DNA of 64,000 nucleotides from Gymnogyps californianus (GCF_018139145.2 NC_059477.1:32529502-32593501); one strand, 5' to 3'; positions 50,448 to 63,350 are shown, counted from the stretch's first letter. The notes: generated by a model from the sequence alone, not told the origin. Translations and numbers: made by a program.

Positions 50448-50562
50448 GTGGCCGTGATAAACGAGGTGGTCCTGTCTTGACCTTCCCAGCCCGCAGCAAT
50501 CATGACAGAATAAGGCAGGAAGACCTTCGGAAACTTGTGACTTATTTGGCCAGCGTGCCAAG
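50448..50562 (+). CDS. KALRN: Kalirin internal coding exon (probably coding exon 3), start of the Sec14/CRAL-TRIO domain
   Basis: The 115-bp exon completes a split glycine codon, then encodes GRDKRGGPVLTFPARSNHD followed by RIRQEDLRKLVTYLASVP and two bases of the next codon. This is the beginning of the Sec14/CRAL-TRIO domain of kalirin, which binds phosphoinositides and occurs only in the full-length N-terminal isoforms. The ending KLVTYLASVP is the kalirin version; as I remember it TRIO reads RRLISYLACIP, so the assignment rests on several residues. One difference from the mammalian kalirin I remember is Val for Ile in GGP(V/I)LTF, a conservative change. The acceptor is TTTTCCGCAG with a good branch-site candidate (TTCTAAC, branch A near 50427). 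The donor is AAG/GTAAAG. Phase is 1 in and 2 out. The next exon, expected to start with the rest of a serine codon and continue toward CKRGF, was not found before the window ends. Confidence 0.96.
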
Positions 50563-52634
50563 GTAAAGCTAGAAAGAAAACACTTCAAAGCTTAGGGTGG
50601 ATGGGTGGGTGGGGAACTTGTTCTTGGCAGTTGCTGATTTCCAAGTATTAACATTTAGTACCTTCAGTTCTTGGGACGGAGAAACAAAAGTGTTCCCTTC
50701 CTCCTCCTGTGTATGCTCTGATGGTTTTTATCGCACACACGGCAATGCAGGAGCGCCAGAGTGGAGGCAGCACAAGCAAACCCAGGCTTCATGCTCACGA
50801 CAGCAACAAGGAGCAGCTCTCGTTCCCCACGTTTCTGTGTGGCTCTTCTAGAGGAGTGGAAAGGGAGGAGAGTGCTTAGAGGTCTGCAGTTAAATATAGC
50901 AAGCTGGAGAGAGCCTGCTGTCTCCTGTTGCTTTTTAATACCTTGTGGGAGATTCAGGAGAGCTGGGGTAGGGGACTGTAGTTGCTGGGGAGGAGAGCCT
51001 GCCCCATGTGAAGATGCAGATCTTCCTCATCCAGCACTTTCCAGAGCTTTCTCCAGGCTTAGGAAGGAACATGGGTGGACTAAGGGGGAAGCTTTCAAAG
51101 AAAGGCATTTCAAATGGTTCTGCATGTAAACCAGCGGCTTTCCCCGCATTAGTCCCCATGTCCCTCCTCCAACATGCAGGTCCCCATCCCTTTCCCAGGG
51201 ACGCTGGAGGAAAGGTCTGTTGCCAGCGCATATTTATCTTTGCAAGCTTTGGGAGACAGTTTATAGGGCTCAGTGCCCAGCTAGGTATTTCTGAGCCAAT
51301 GTTTAATGCTTCCGAGAGTACGAGGCTATGTACGCCCTCATCCAGCTTCCTTTCCTTATTTTCAAGCTTGCCAAATATCCTTACCCAATAACCACTGCAC
51401 TGGTTATTGAGGTGAAGGTTATCCCAGGGCAAGCGAGGGGCTGAGAAGGGATGTCAGGGTTGCAATAACACACCCAGTGCCACCCAGGAGCTCCTTCTTT
51501 TTTAAACCCAGGGTATGACCTGTTAAATAGTGCTCATATTTTTGCAAAGAGTGTGAAGTTGACACCTGAAGGGCAGAGGGCTTGGCTGCATCTGGAAGTC
51601 AAGAGGTAAAGGTCTTGGAAATGCACTCAGTTCCTTAAACATGTGATGTGCAGAGAAAAAAGGTCCCGCGTTTGGTATGGAAGAAAGTTGAGAGCTGTTT
51701 GGAGACTCATCACTTGGCTGCAGAGAGTGAGGGGCAAATGCAGCTGCGTGTGCCAAATCTGCCAGTGCTCGTTTCCTGGACTTCACAAGTCCTCTAGCGA
51801 TGCATTTTTTGCTGCAATGGACTTTTGCTCATCAGGGTTTTACTAATAAGCTGAATTGGTTTGCTTTTCTGCCCACCCCTTCCCCTTTTTTCCTGTAGCC
51901 AGCTCTATTTTTAACCATATTGTGAGAGAGATTACGGACATGCTGCGGGGCTGGGAGAGCAGTAGGTCACTCCCTGGGAGTGCGTGTCCCAGGGCTTGGC
52001 AATCCCCCTCCAGCTGCTGCAGTAATGAAACTGCTCCCTTACATCTTATCATTTTTTACATGCTCGCAAGTATGAAGATAAGACATTGCTTGGGGTTGCA
52101 AGCAATTGCACAGCAAAAATTACCTTCTAACATGTCAACCTTTTCTATTAATTGCTCTTCCCTCATGGAGCTGGCAGTAATAGCAAGATACATCTCTTCT
52201 GTTCCCCACCCTCACACAACTAAATCAATGAGCTCAATCTTTGATGCTGCTTTTGGTTGCCTCACTCTGAATCAGTCCAGCAATGATTTTTCACTGATGA
52301 TGCAGAAGCTGGGGGACAGAGGCACGTGCTGAAGGAGCTAATACGAGACCCAGCTGCTTGTCTCTCTGGAAACACTAAAAAAGCATTCCCCCTCCTGGTC
52401 CCCACTGCAAAGACTTGTCCTGCCCTGGTGTTTGAAGCCTTTCAAGGACATCTCTCTAGTTATACCAGAGAACATTCCTTCCTCTGCGGTACAACCTCCC
52501 ATCATGAAAATGTGCCCAGCAGTGAGGGACTGGCTACTCATGAAGCACTCACCAGTTTCCCGAGGATCCATGCAGATTGGTTCTGTGGAAACATTAACCA
52601 GAGTACTGTCTCCTGTTCGGGATATTACACATTG

Positions 52635-53020
52635 AGAAGTGTGGAGCAGAAAGCAGCAAGAGTGATCAGAGGTCTAGAAAAAGTGGCCTGTCAAGGAAGG
52701 ATTGAAAGAGTAGAGGTTGCTCAGCCTAGAGAACAGAAGAGAGTGAGAAGGGTCTCTGAAAGCATGTTGTGATGCTGCAACAGGAAAGGGTTCATAGGCT
52801 AGGACAAGAAACAGAAGTGTTACGCCAAAACAAGGGAAGCTTAGGCTGGACATGAGGGAAAGATTTCTAATGGATTCCTATTAGCACTAGAATAAGTCAT
52901 CTAATGTCTTCTTAAATTCCTCCAGAACTCTATAGGCAAACCTCTGGCACAGGTATAAATGTTAAGGAGAGGGGATGATGAATCAGGAGGTGACTTCTTT
53001 AGGTTCCTTCTAGTCCTGTT
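52635..53020 (+). mobile_element. Old, diverged CR1 LINE fragment
   Basis: The stretch carries worn CR1 landmarks in order: AGCAAGAGTGATCAGAGGTC, then TTGCTCAGCCTAGAGAA (CR1: AGCCTGGAGAA), then AAGCTTAGGCTGGACATGAG (CR1: TTAGGTTGGATAT), and finally AGGTGACTTCTTTAGGTTCC (CR1: GATGACCTCTTGAGGTCCC). Internal pieces are missing or diverged and the terminal short repeats are not visible. The element is in sense orientation and sits about 280 bp upstream of the younger CR1. The open frame covering its 5' part is a remnant and has no host function that I can see. Confidence 0.75.
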
Positions 53021-53300
53021 TTGTCTCTTGCCGCAGCTGTGAACTCACTGCTGTAGGAGGGAAACGTGACCACAAACTGTGTGGGTTTGGCACGCAGTAT
53101 TGTGTAACCTGTGCGGTGTGAGAAAACACTAAAAACTCATTTTCCCTAAACATTTTGTTCACTTTAACAAGGGCAACAAGCAGAGCTTTCTAACTTATTT
53201 ACTTTTTGGAAACAAATATATGGAAGGAACAATTTGAATTCATATCACTGGCTCCCAGTTCATATTTATTCCAAGATGAGTGCTGTAATGAATAACTGCA

Positions 53301-53734
53301 TCAGAGGGCTGGAGCCCCTCTCCTATGAAGACAGGCTGAGAGAGTTGGGGTCATTCAGCCTGGAGAAGAGAAGGCTCTGGGGAGACCTTATAGCAGCCTT
53401 CCAGTGCCTAAAGCAGGCCTACAAGAAAGCTGGAGAGGGACTTTTTACAAGGGCATGTAGTGATAGGACAAGGGGTAATGGCTTTAAACTGGAAGAAGGT
53501 AGATTTAGATTAGATGTAAGGAAGAAGGTTTTTTAATGTGAGGGTGGTGAGGCACTGGAACAGGTTACCCAGAGAAGTGGTGGATGCCCCCTCCCTGGAA
53601 GTGTTCAAGGCCAGGCTGGATGGGGCTTTGAGCAACCTGGTCTAGTGGAAGGTGTCCCTGCCCAAGGCAGGGGGGCTGGAACTAGATGATCTTTAAGGTC
53701 CCTTCCAACCCAAACCATTCTATGATTCTATGAT
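53301..53734 (+). mobile_element. CR1 LINE, 5'-truncated 3' end, relatively young copy
   Basis: The segment begins AGAGGGCTGGAGCCCCTCTC and runs to TTCCAACCCAAACCATTC, followed by the CR1 tail of two ATTCTATGAT units. One reading frame still resembles the C-terminal end of CR1 ORF2, including [17 protein letters not shown] at 53465-53515, before stops break it. CR1 is the dominant avian non-LTR retrotransposon. Copies are usually 5'-truncated and lack a poly(A) tail, as here. It lies in the same orientation as kalirin. Only about 434 bp remain, so it cannot move by itself. The good agreement with the CR1 sequence I remember suggests a younger subfamily than the copies beside it. Confidence 0.95.
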
Positions 53735-56334
53735 GACCAGCCATCCACCAAAATAAACAGTTTCATTAGCAGAGACTCTGAACAGATGTCAGGAGAAACT
53801 GCTCTGATGTTCAGAGTGCTGAAAGGGGGAAGAGTTTTCTGTGCTAGTTGAAAAACTAGAAATTCTTCTTTAGGGAAAAAAGAGACTGTAATTTATCATA
53901 TTGACACCAGTATAATAATTCTTCCTTTATTCCCGGTGCAATGGTTTCTGAGTGAGACAGATTGCTATCCACATTGATACTATCTGTCACTTAACCCTTG
54001 TTTTATATCTTAATGGAGGGGGCAGAGGTGGCGCGTTGCTGGGAGCTTTGAGCAGGTATGAGACTGGTGATGAAATATGATGATAGATTAGGGTAAGTGA
54101 AACCAGGGTCTTGCTAGCAGTTTTCAAAGTTTCTGATTCAGCTTTCTGCAATTCCTTCTTCAAAACCAGAATAATAATGTGGGTTTTCTGAAAGCAGCAA
54201 TGTGTGTTTGAGTTAGAGCAGAATAGTGAGTGCTTTCATGCAGCTGGGAGTCACGGTCAGGCAGGTGCCTGCAGTCAGTGGGGTTTCCTGTGTAGCTGAG
54301 GATTACTGCTTGGGGGTTAAGACTTCAGATCTAGGAATGCGGTTTGTTCATATTCCAAAATGGTAACCTTGCAGTCCATAATAGCCGGGGTGACTTAGGG
54401 GTCCTGGAAGATTCAAAAGCCTGATCCTGCAGTCTTGGGTACTAGGAGGAGGTTGCGAGTCGGTATCTGACCCTGTGGACAAATGTGGTCCTGATTCGGT
54501 GCTGTACACTGGTTCTTTCAGGCATATCATGAGGTCCTTTTCTCCACTATAATTAGTCACTAAGAAACGAAGATGCTGTTCATTAGAAGTAAAGATAATT
54601 GCCACGGATGCCAGGTTTCTACCACTCTTGTATTTTCTGCTTGTTTTACATTTGCACTAATGCTTTCTGGATAGGCAAAGCTGTATTTCTTGTGAATCAG
54701 GACAGCTCCTATTTACATGCAAATTTAAATGGGATGTGATGTTTAGAAATTTGGAGGGCGTGACTGAATCTAGGAAAACATGGTGTTTATGATCAGGGGA
54801 GCTGAGGGGGAATTTTCTGGCCTCGCTGAGGGTTTTATTTTTTAACACCAGTGCAGTGCCATCTATTCCGGTAGACTGAGTTTTGATTTATATGTGTGTA
54901 AATGAAACTAGCACCAGGCCAGTCTCCTCTGTGAGCCCTTTGGAATTAAGAATTAAGTTATGCGTAGGCAATAGGAGGATAAAAAGGAGACAGAATATTA
55001 TTAGCCTGAGTTATCTCCTCGCATGGTGAAGCAATACGATGAAGGAAATGTTCTCTGTCAGCTATAGTGAATCTTCCGGCTGAACACATCAATCTGTTTT
55101 GGAGCCAAGATAAGCAGTCTTCTGTTCTCGTTGCGGAGGGGGAAACCCGAGATGCCTCAGAGGCCTGTATTTTTAAAGACATCTACTTTTTATTTGTCCT
55201 TTGTTTAAAAACCTGCTCAAATATTTCCCTCTTCTGGGGGACATCCAGGGCTCACAACAGCAGCAAAATGTTAACAAGGGACAGCCCTGTGTGTTTGAAG
55301 AGCTCCTCAGAGCTGCCTGAGTTCGATGAAAGGTGTTAGGATGAGTAAAACAACTTAAGTGCCTCTAATAATTAGTTCAGTGATTGGGGCTTTATAAAAT
55401 TAGAAGAACAATACAGGGGATGGCAAAATGTAGCAATACTCACCCACTCTTGGATTTATTTTAAGCTTTTCTCTGATGACCTGTGGTACCGTGTATATTA
55501 ACTCCTCTGGCCGCGAGTAGTGTGAAACTCATTTTGTTGATTGATAGGAATTAAACCCTAGAGCTCTACTTTCTGTTACATGATCCTAGCACAAAAGAAG
55601 CTTTGAAGGATCATTTTTTTCTGGAGGCTATTGTAGATCTACAAAAATAACCATGTATTTTAAAAATAACACCAGGGACTTCATACTAATTTTAGTAACT
55701 AAATATCTGGTACCATCTATAAGATAATTATTCCACCGTACACTTGCATCAAAATACCACAGTAAAAAATGAAGTGAAGCTAATGAGGCTAATGGAGGTT
55801 TAGTATTTTCTTCAGATATAATTTGCCTTTTTTATAAAAGATTGTAAGTGTATTTTGGAGAAATAGGCTCATTAGGAATATATAACTGACATGAATGCTA
55901 GTGAATTTAAGAGCCTTTTGCCACTCGATAGCCAGTTCAAATCCAGCCTCCATTGTATGTGGTATTGGCACATGATGTTATTATCACCATCTGTTAGGGA
56001 CTGGGGGACTTCTGTAGAAATAGTTGGTGGTCTCACCTTGTCCTGTTAAAAGGCTTCTGACCACATCACTCTGTTTTGCGTCCTGTGTCCCTTTACTGAC
56101 TACCTCAGGACCAAGTTACATGTTCACCTCTTGTTGGAGATCAGCTCTTCAAAAGATGATCTCTGATTTCCTTCCAGCTGTGGTAACGACCTGTTGAGAC
56201 ACTTTATTCCTAGATAAGTGGATAGTGGCTATAATTAATGTCGAAATTCTGCAGTAAGTGTCTACAGCTGCCAGCCTGGCAAGCTCCCCTGTTTACCAGA
56301 AGCTGCTAGAAAATGTGGACTTCCTAGAAGTGCA

Positions 56335-56672
56335 GAGGGAGCAACAAGAGCCATCAGAGCCTGGGGAGCCAGAGTTATGAGAAAAGATTGAAGGTGTTGG
56401 GGATGCTTAGGTTAAAGACAGGGAGAGTAAAAGTTAGGTGATTACAATCCAATATGCCAGACTGAGCTAAAGGAAGCAATTTGGTCTCAGTGTACATGGC
56501 AAACGGGACAAAAAGAAATGGATTAAAACCATAGATTGAAGAAATGAAGCAGGTTTCTGTAGCATCTCCATCTTGGAGACCTTGTTAGAAGGCTTATCAG
56601 GAATGACCCAGGTATTGTTGCTCCTGTCTTGCAGCAGAGGGATGAAAACAACAGCCTCTCCAGCTCTCATGA
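56335..56672 (+). mobile_element. Old, diverged CR1 LINE fragment
   Basis: Recognisable pieces are TTATGAGAAAAGATTGAAGG, then GGGACAAAAAGAAATGGATT, then CATCTCCATCTTGGAGACC and CTTATCAGGAATGACCCAGG, ending near GCAGCAGAGGGATG. In order these match the 3' region of ancient CR1 elements (GGAAAGGTTGAAGG, GACAAGAAGAAATGG, TCTCCATCCTTGGAG). It is sense oriented, strongly diverged and without coding capacity. The borders are approximate because the ends fade into unique sequence. Confidence 0.65.
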
Positions 56673-58622
56673 CACTGTTTTGTATAAACTTTTTAAATAG
56701 GTACAAGATTTTAATTTGCTATGTTTGTTTATTTTTAATCCCTGGAATTTTTTTGAAAATTAGTCCAAACTTAAGGTAAATGGGGGCTTTCTGTATCAGT
56801 TTCCAAATTACTTCCTGCTTTCATTGCCTGTTGCTGTTTTCCTGAGTAGTGTAAGAACTGATCTTGCACAGCTCTGGACCTAAAGCAAATGTCATCTATT
56901 CCTCTGCCCTCCGTGGGAGCTGAGAGCACTCTCAGACTGGTTCCAGCTTGGTTAGCTGCTGACCCCTGCTCTGCCTTCCAGCTGGATAACAGTGCATGTG
57001 TTTTCAGACTGGTTTTGTGATGAACAACACAAATAGCATGATACACAGCTTTGTAGTTAATGTACTGTGAATTGCACAGCTCACGTAGCCTTTTTCTTCT
57101 AAAGACTAATAAAAGGCAGAGGAAGCTGGGCTCTGCATATCACTTCTACCAGCGATCATCAATATCTTCTATTTGGTCTAGCAGAAGTATTTCTCATCTC
57201 TCTATTGTGAAACAGAAGCCAATGAGAGAAACATAATGCTAATATTGAGACAAACTCATGGAGATTTGATTGTCTTGTTTCAGAACATGGGTTCAGCAAC
57301 TCAAATAAATAAATAAAGGTTGATGTTCTTTCAAGACTGAATTCCTTATTTGAAATAAATTCCTTAAAGGACATAGAAAGTACTTTGCAAATCTCTTTGT
57401 AAGTTGTCTATCTTGTATCCAAAAATCTTTGCACCATTTTGGAAGACCTGAAAATCTGTTACTGTTTTTTCACACTGACTTCTTCAATATTTCTATATTC
57501 TTAAGTAGTAGCTTGCTCCATTTTATTATATATTAATTGTATTCCAATAAATAATTGAAATTAGTGATTGCCACACACAGAGAAACTAGGATTTCAACTT
57601 GCCATTGTGTTTTTAAGCATCCTATTCAACACTCAACATCTTCTTAATTTTAGACTGTAAATCTGCAATTGAAAACAGTAATATGAAGGAATCCCTCATT
57701 TATTGTATCTGAATTATTTCCAAGGCAATTGTTCTTTTTTACAGGGTAGGGGAGGGGGTCCAGTTTTCTCTTACTGCCAACCATGCAGACTCATGCTGAG
57801 ATTTCAAAGTCGTATTGGGTTCTTTCTGGTTCATCGAACTTCAACATAAAGATTCTCCAGCGGGTTGCTCATTTGAAGATTTAGAATTGCAGAGGTAGCC
57901 CTACAGGCCAAGTTTAACATACAAAGCAAATGCACAGGTCTGGAAGAGAAGTTCCTTTTCCCAGCACTGTGCTGCTTTTCCAGCCCAGTGAGAGCTCAGT
58001 CATGCCTTCTTCAGCAGAGTCAGCAGACAGGGCTCAACAAGGGGACACATCTGATGAAATAAAAGGTCACTGTTTTACTTTGTGCTCTTCCCAGGCAGCA
58101 AAGCAAGTGTGTCTACCTAGTTCAGGTCCAATGCCTTTTGGTTTTACTGGTCTGGCCTTTTTTGCTCCAGCCCTACCCTCCCAGCTGTGGGCTGTTTCTC
58201 CTCACCACAGGCAGCGCATTCAGGCTGCAAGTTCAGAGCAGCCAGAAGGAAGGCAGCGAGTGGAGTCCTTCTCCACAGCCCCCATCTTCCCAGGTCCACT
58301 GCACAGAAAATAGCCAACAGGCCGCTGCTGCCGAGCCATAGCTCCACAACATCACCGTACCTGGCTTCTCTCTTTCTCACTGAGAGAGGAGGGACTGGAG
58401 GGCTCCTAAAACCCTCTGAGCAGAGGTAGAGATGCCTGTGGCAGTGCTTCCCACCAAAGGCATGGCCAAGGGGGGCTGACCTGGAAACAGCAACCTCCTG
58501 TAAGGATGGTGACCCCACGCAGCGGCATCAGCTGAGCCTCCTCAAGGCAACCTGAGGGGCTGATGGCACAGGGGGGTGAGATTTGCCAAGGCACTGAGAA
58601 AACCCCAGCTGTCTTCTCGGGG

Positions 58623-58657
58623 GAGAAGACACAGATGCTCCCAGCATCTGTCTTCTC
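58623..58657. repeat. Imperfect hairpin
   Basis: The core CAGATGCT-CCC-AGCATCTG (58632-58650) is perfect, and the arms extend with GAGAAGA against TCTTCTC if the two bases AC/CA on the left are bulged. A further CAGATGCTGC follows at 58658, so the word GATGCT occurs repeatedly here. No RNA family is recognised. Confidence 0.7.
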
Positions 58658-61574
58658 AGATGCTGCTCAGGTCCCCAGCATGGGCTGGGGGCTGCTGATC
58701 TCTAGTGCTCCCACACAGGATGGTGCCTGCCCTGTGCAGCCGCTCCCTGTGTCACTGTATTTCTGTTAGCAATGTTGTAGGTAGTGTCTGACTGCATTTC
58801 CAACAGGGGGTTCGAGCTGGGAAGGATTCTGCTTGGATTTCTCCAAATCTGGAGCAAACAGCAAAACAAACCCCCTCACCATGCACACTGCAACTGCTAG
58901 GATGCAGGAGCCACCATGACTGAGGGACACCAGGCGGCACCGGCAGGGTCTGGGGCCTGATCCCATCCCCTGAGCTGTCTCACATAGATCTGCGCGGCCG
59001 CACTCTGCTTTTTGAGCTCCATCCAAGCCCTCGATCTGGGGATTAGATCAGCATTGTTCCTCCTCACTAAATGGCTTTTGCATGTTGATTGTATTGGCAT
59101 TTGCTGCTTGGAAGAAGGAGATGAGGTGATGGAGAAAAGGCAGAAACTTGTAAACTAGGATATATCCTGCACCCGTTCACTGGTGTGGGAGCCAGTGGGC
59201 ACTGCAGCCTGCTATAAATTTTATGCAGAACATCATTCTCTCCATCCTCTTCCTCAGTGGCTCTCTGACAAGTGGTTTGTGAGTCTCTGCAGCACACTTC
59301 GCCGTGCTGCCCACTCTGGCCTTTTCCATGCTAGTGCTAATTTAAAGCTGTTGCATGCTCCTCGTGGGCTTTTTAACCATCAGATTTGTGGCTCCACAGT
59401 ACTCCAAGAGGTCCAGGCAGCAGCGACCTGGAGACTTCCGTGGAGAAGGCAGGTTTGCACTAATATGAGCAGTAATTCAGAAGAGCTAAAATTAGCAAAC
59501 AGAGACCTTTTGTGGGAGCGGCGCACTGGCAGCAGAGCGAGGGCCCGCCGTGTGTGGTTCCCTCCCGAAGCTGTCAGCAGCCGTCAGCAGAATATGCAGC
59601 GGCTCAGCCAATCCTAACTTTTCTTTTCGGTGATCTCTTTCCTACGGTTTTTGCAGAGACTGTAAAATGGGTTTTGTCTCATTCCAGCATGGGTGCTTGT
59701 GTTCCTCATCAGTAACTCCAGTACGTGCTACATCCTTTTCACTCTTAGAAATTATTATAATTTGGAAACGTCTTATGCCACCCTCTTCATGGATGTCATT
59801 AGAAGCAGGAAAACAACTGCTGTGCTTTGCAGTCTGCTTTGTAATGGGAATATTGTCAAAGGTATCTTAAAGTCAATGGAAAGCTCTTCTAAAATCCTAT
59901 GGAGAATGGATGAGACCTTTATTGTGTACCAATATGGAGCAAATAATGGGAGACACGGAACTGAAGCTGTCTCAGTCTAGACTGCCTGGTCCTTATCCTC
60001 ATTGGATGGATGGAGGTGTTGCGGATGCTGCTCCAAAGTCTGGATTCCCCAGTGCACAGCTTGGGTAGGACTGAAGATATGTTTTCAGGAATATATTCTT
60101 AGCCTTGTCTCCAAATGATAAAAAGCTTACGCAATTGTGCTGTCAGTCAGTCACTGTTCAAACCAAATCTGTCAGAGAAGACTCTCAAGAACATTAATTT
60201 CCCACAAATTAATGAGAATAGACAGCTGTGTGAAGGAAAGAGACCTAATTAGTGTCCACAGAGAGGGAAAAGTGGTCTGAACTCACCCCTTCTTAGAGAC
60301 TAGAGGTAGAGGGGATATCTCCAGAGCATATAAGAGGCAAATTTGTTATTAAACATTAGAGAATCACTGTGTAAACCACTACCAAGGGTTCGGCAGTTCC
60401 CATGCTCATAAAAGTGCATGCTAGTTTATGGTATTAGAAAATTGGATCATACTAAAATAGAACAATGACCAATTCATGGTAACATATGGTATTGAGCAGG
60501 CTGATGCTCTTATAGCATGGAAAGTATGGGTTGGGACTGGCAAAATTTGTCTCAGAGGTTGGGATGCTCAATTCCCTGCTGTTTGCAAAGGGAATTGGTA
60601 TCCAAGTTTGGTAGGCAGTTGTAAATCTCATTAATGGTTTCTTCTCATTTTCCACAAGGTGCTCCTAACCAAGTCAGTCTGTGGTATTTCATGTTTTCCT
60701 TGTGGATCCTGGCGCTGCTGCAGAGTTCCCTGTGGATACTGTAACGCTGTGTGCAGCAAAATGTAATTGTAACTATGTGGCATGAGGCCGTTAGGCTACT
60801 TAGATTAAGGGGAAAAAAAAGAGAGAGAGAAATATCTTAACACAAAATAAAATCATAAATAAGAAAAATAATTCTAGAATCTATCTTTGCCCCCAAGAAA
60901 AGGCAGAAAAGTGTAACTCAAACATGCTTTTGGCTCAGCAGATATTGTCTGGTCCGCAACGTGTGCCACAGTGTACTTTTCTACGATTAACAAGGGAACA
61001 TTGGTTTCCCTGCCTGTCTACACAGGGCTTTATTTTATGTCTAAGTTTAAAGAGAAACCTTGGTCTCTGGAGAATTTTCCAGTGATGTAATATTTTAGAA
61101 AGTTCCTTTGTGGTACTTCACCAAAAAGCCAAAGCACCAAAACAGCTTTCCCTTGTCCTGCATTCAGGGGAATATCCTGCACCTCCTCCAGACACACCCG
61201 CTACAGTGCGAGCAAGAGAAAGTAGGAACCTGCTGTAGGCTCAATGCAATGTTTACATGGGACATCTTTGCTGAATGGTCCTTTTGGTTAAAGTCATTGA
61301 ACAGAAATTGTAGTAGAGCATTGGCTTTGTAGAATAATTGCATCTCTCTGAAAATTGTAACAGCAGCAGCAGTTCATCTCCAGCCAAATTCAGCCTGCTT
61401 TCGTATGCCTTTCCTATGCACTACTCAAGTGTGTATGTGATGTTCATAAGATGTAGCTCTCCTCTGTCACCCTGTTTCCCATGGGAATACAAGGATTGAC
61501 AATCTCTAATATCTATGCAGTGATATTAGCACTTAGTCTTTTACTAGAAGGATGAGTTAAGTTTGATTGTTAAC

Positions 61575-61592
61575 TTATTTATTTATTTATTC
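61575..61592 (+). repeat. Short (TTTA)n repeat
   Basis: About four tetranucleotide units of the same TTTA motif as the longer array at 47622. No associated element was recognised. Confidence 0.7.
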
Positions 61593-62550
61593 TGCTATTG
61601 ATGTTGTCATTGAGGATCAAATAAAGATTACTTTTTGAAATTTAGTTTGAAAGAATTACTCATTAAAAACCTTTGCTTGGTAAAATTCAACCCTTCTTCC
61701 TCCTCCAGTCCTATACCAGGGTCCAGCATCCAAGCAGTTATTGAATGTATCCATTTAAGGAATACAAATAATAAGGATACCAACACAGCATCAATATGGA
61801 GATGGGTGGGATCCTTAGCAGGAATTTTATAGCATTTTAAAATACACGTTGTACCCACACATGGGGCTGTGATACTTTGGAACTCCAGGGAGTGATTTCA
61901 AATTTTCTCTGCAGGTTAACATTCTGCAAAGCATGGTAAATGGCTTTGGTGATTCTGAGGAACGATCAGCAAAATACTTTGTTCCAGGTCAAGAATGAAT
62001 GCTGTGTCCTGAAGTGCTGTTGCATGGTATTAAGCAGCTCCATGGGCAGACATCACGTCCCACTAGGAATAAAAGTGTTTTCCCCTAGAGAACTCCAAAT
62101 GGGCTTCCTGTACATGTTTCATCTACTGTCCACTTAGACTTTGTATGTCACATGAAAAAGGCATACCATCGGTAGTAGTGGATGGAGACTCTTGTATTCC
62201 ATATTTTCAAATATTCTTTAAATTACATTAATATAAGCTATACCTCCAAAATGGTTTCCTACTATTCCTCTTTATTTGCATGTTAATTTAATGCTAGTGA
62301 AAGATTAGCTGCAAGAAAGGTACGCTTATGGTACTGATTACTGTTCTTTCTTGGCAAAGTACCAACAACATCCCCGGCTAGGATAATTTAATAGGTCTCT
62401 TCTTTCTCAATCTTCTATGATTCAGCAGTTGACTGCCGTAGAGGCCAAAGTCCTCTGCTAATGCAGCAATGCAAATTTTTCCTTCCTTTGTTTTTCTATT
62501 GTGAATCAGTCCTAATTGGAGACTAAAATTACGTTTCCTTTTCAGTAGCC

Positions 62551-62606
62551 TTAGCAGCTCTGCTTAGACCACCAACTAAGGACTATGTTTATTAGCAGCT
62601 CTGCTT
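62551..62606 (+). repeat. Exact 15-bp direct repeat pair
   Basis: TTAGCAGCTCTGCTT occurs at 62551-62565 and again at 62592-62606. The segment between the copies is unique. A target-site duplication around a tiny insertion, or a simple local duplication, would both give this picture. Confidence 0.7.
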
Positions 62607-63142
62607 GTGTCTTTTGTGATCTTTGTAGATGGTAATCAGATGGGAGCCTCAGGTTTAATTTAAGCCACCCATTTAGGTCACATTTACACTAAGGTAGATG
62701 CCATCCTGGAACATCAGGGGAGACACACAGTCAGAGCTTCCTAAATTTTAGTTCTGGACTCAACATTGAGTTCTCTTCTCCCTTGGTTTAACTGTATAAC
62801 CTGAATTTACCAGTCCATACAGGAGACACCTCACAAAGGTTTGGGAAACCAAATTAGCTGATATTTTTACATCTTGAAGGCAGAAAAACCTAAGTGGTTT
62901 TATTATAGTTATGCTGCATAAGGCGGAAATACTTTTAATAGTACGCACTGATTAGACCTCTCATTTCTGGGAAGCAGGGTCTTTAAAGTTGCATTTCCCA
63001 ATGCTGTCTTGGGAGCACTGCGTAAGAAATTGGCTGTGTACTGTGTCACCTCCTGACCTTAGAAAATGCACTTGATACAATCATGTCATTACAAATGTAC
63101 CATTGTGCCATGCAGCAAGTCTAGGGAGTAGAAGAAGAACTT

Positions 63143-63350
63143 ACAGAAGAACTGTAATTCCAAAAAACAATCTAAATAAAAAGCGGGTAACTGATAAACT
63201 AATGGGTCATCTTACCCATAGGAAGAATGGCTGGAAATGCTTCCTTGTTAATAAACTGTTAGTCTAAGAATTAATCAAATAGGCAATATGTTCTTTTTCT
63301 TTAAGACCTCTTTTTCCTCCATTCTCAAGACAGAACTGAACTCTTACAGC
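63143..63350 (+). repeat. Diverged local duplication, copy 1
   Basis: This copy shares a colinear series of words with the segment about 367 bases downstream: AAAAAGCGGGTA, CTTACCCATAGGAAGAATGG, GTTAATAAACTGTTAG, GCAATATGT, and CTCCATTCTCAAGACAGAAC. Many substitutions and small indels separate the copies, so the duplication is old. No named transposon structure is visible. Confidence 0.75.

Noticed and set aside
50935..51432. Longest minus-strand open frame (165 codons) beginning about 370 bases after the second kalirin exon
   Set aside because: No recognisable domain, no splice context, no plausible promoter, and composition like the surrounding intron. A frame of this length is expected occasionally in 64 kb.
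51856..52332. Open frame of 158 codons on the + strand
   Set aside because: Not similar to any family I know and embedded in ordinary intron sequence next to decayed CR1. Treated as chance.
52326..52772. Open frame of 148 codons on the + strand
   Set aside because: Its 3' part is an old CR1 fragment and the 5' part is unremarkable. It is a decayed-transposon by-product.
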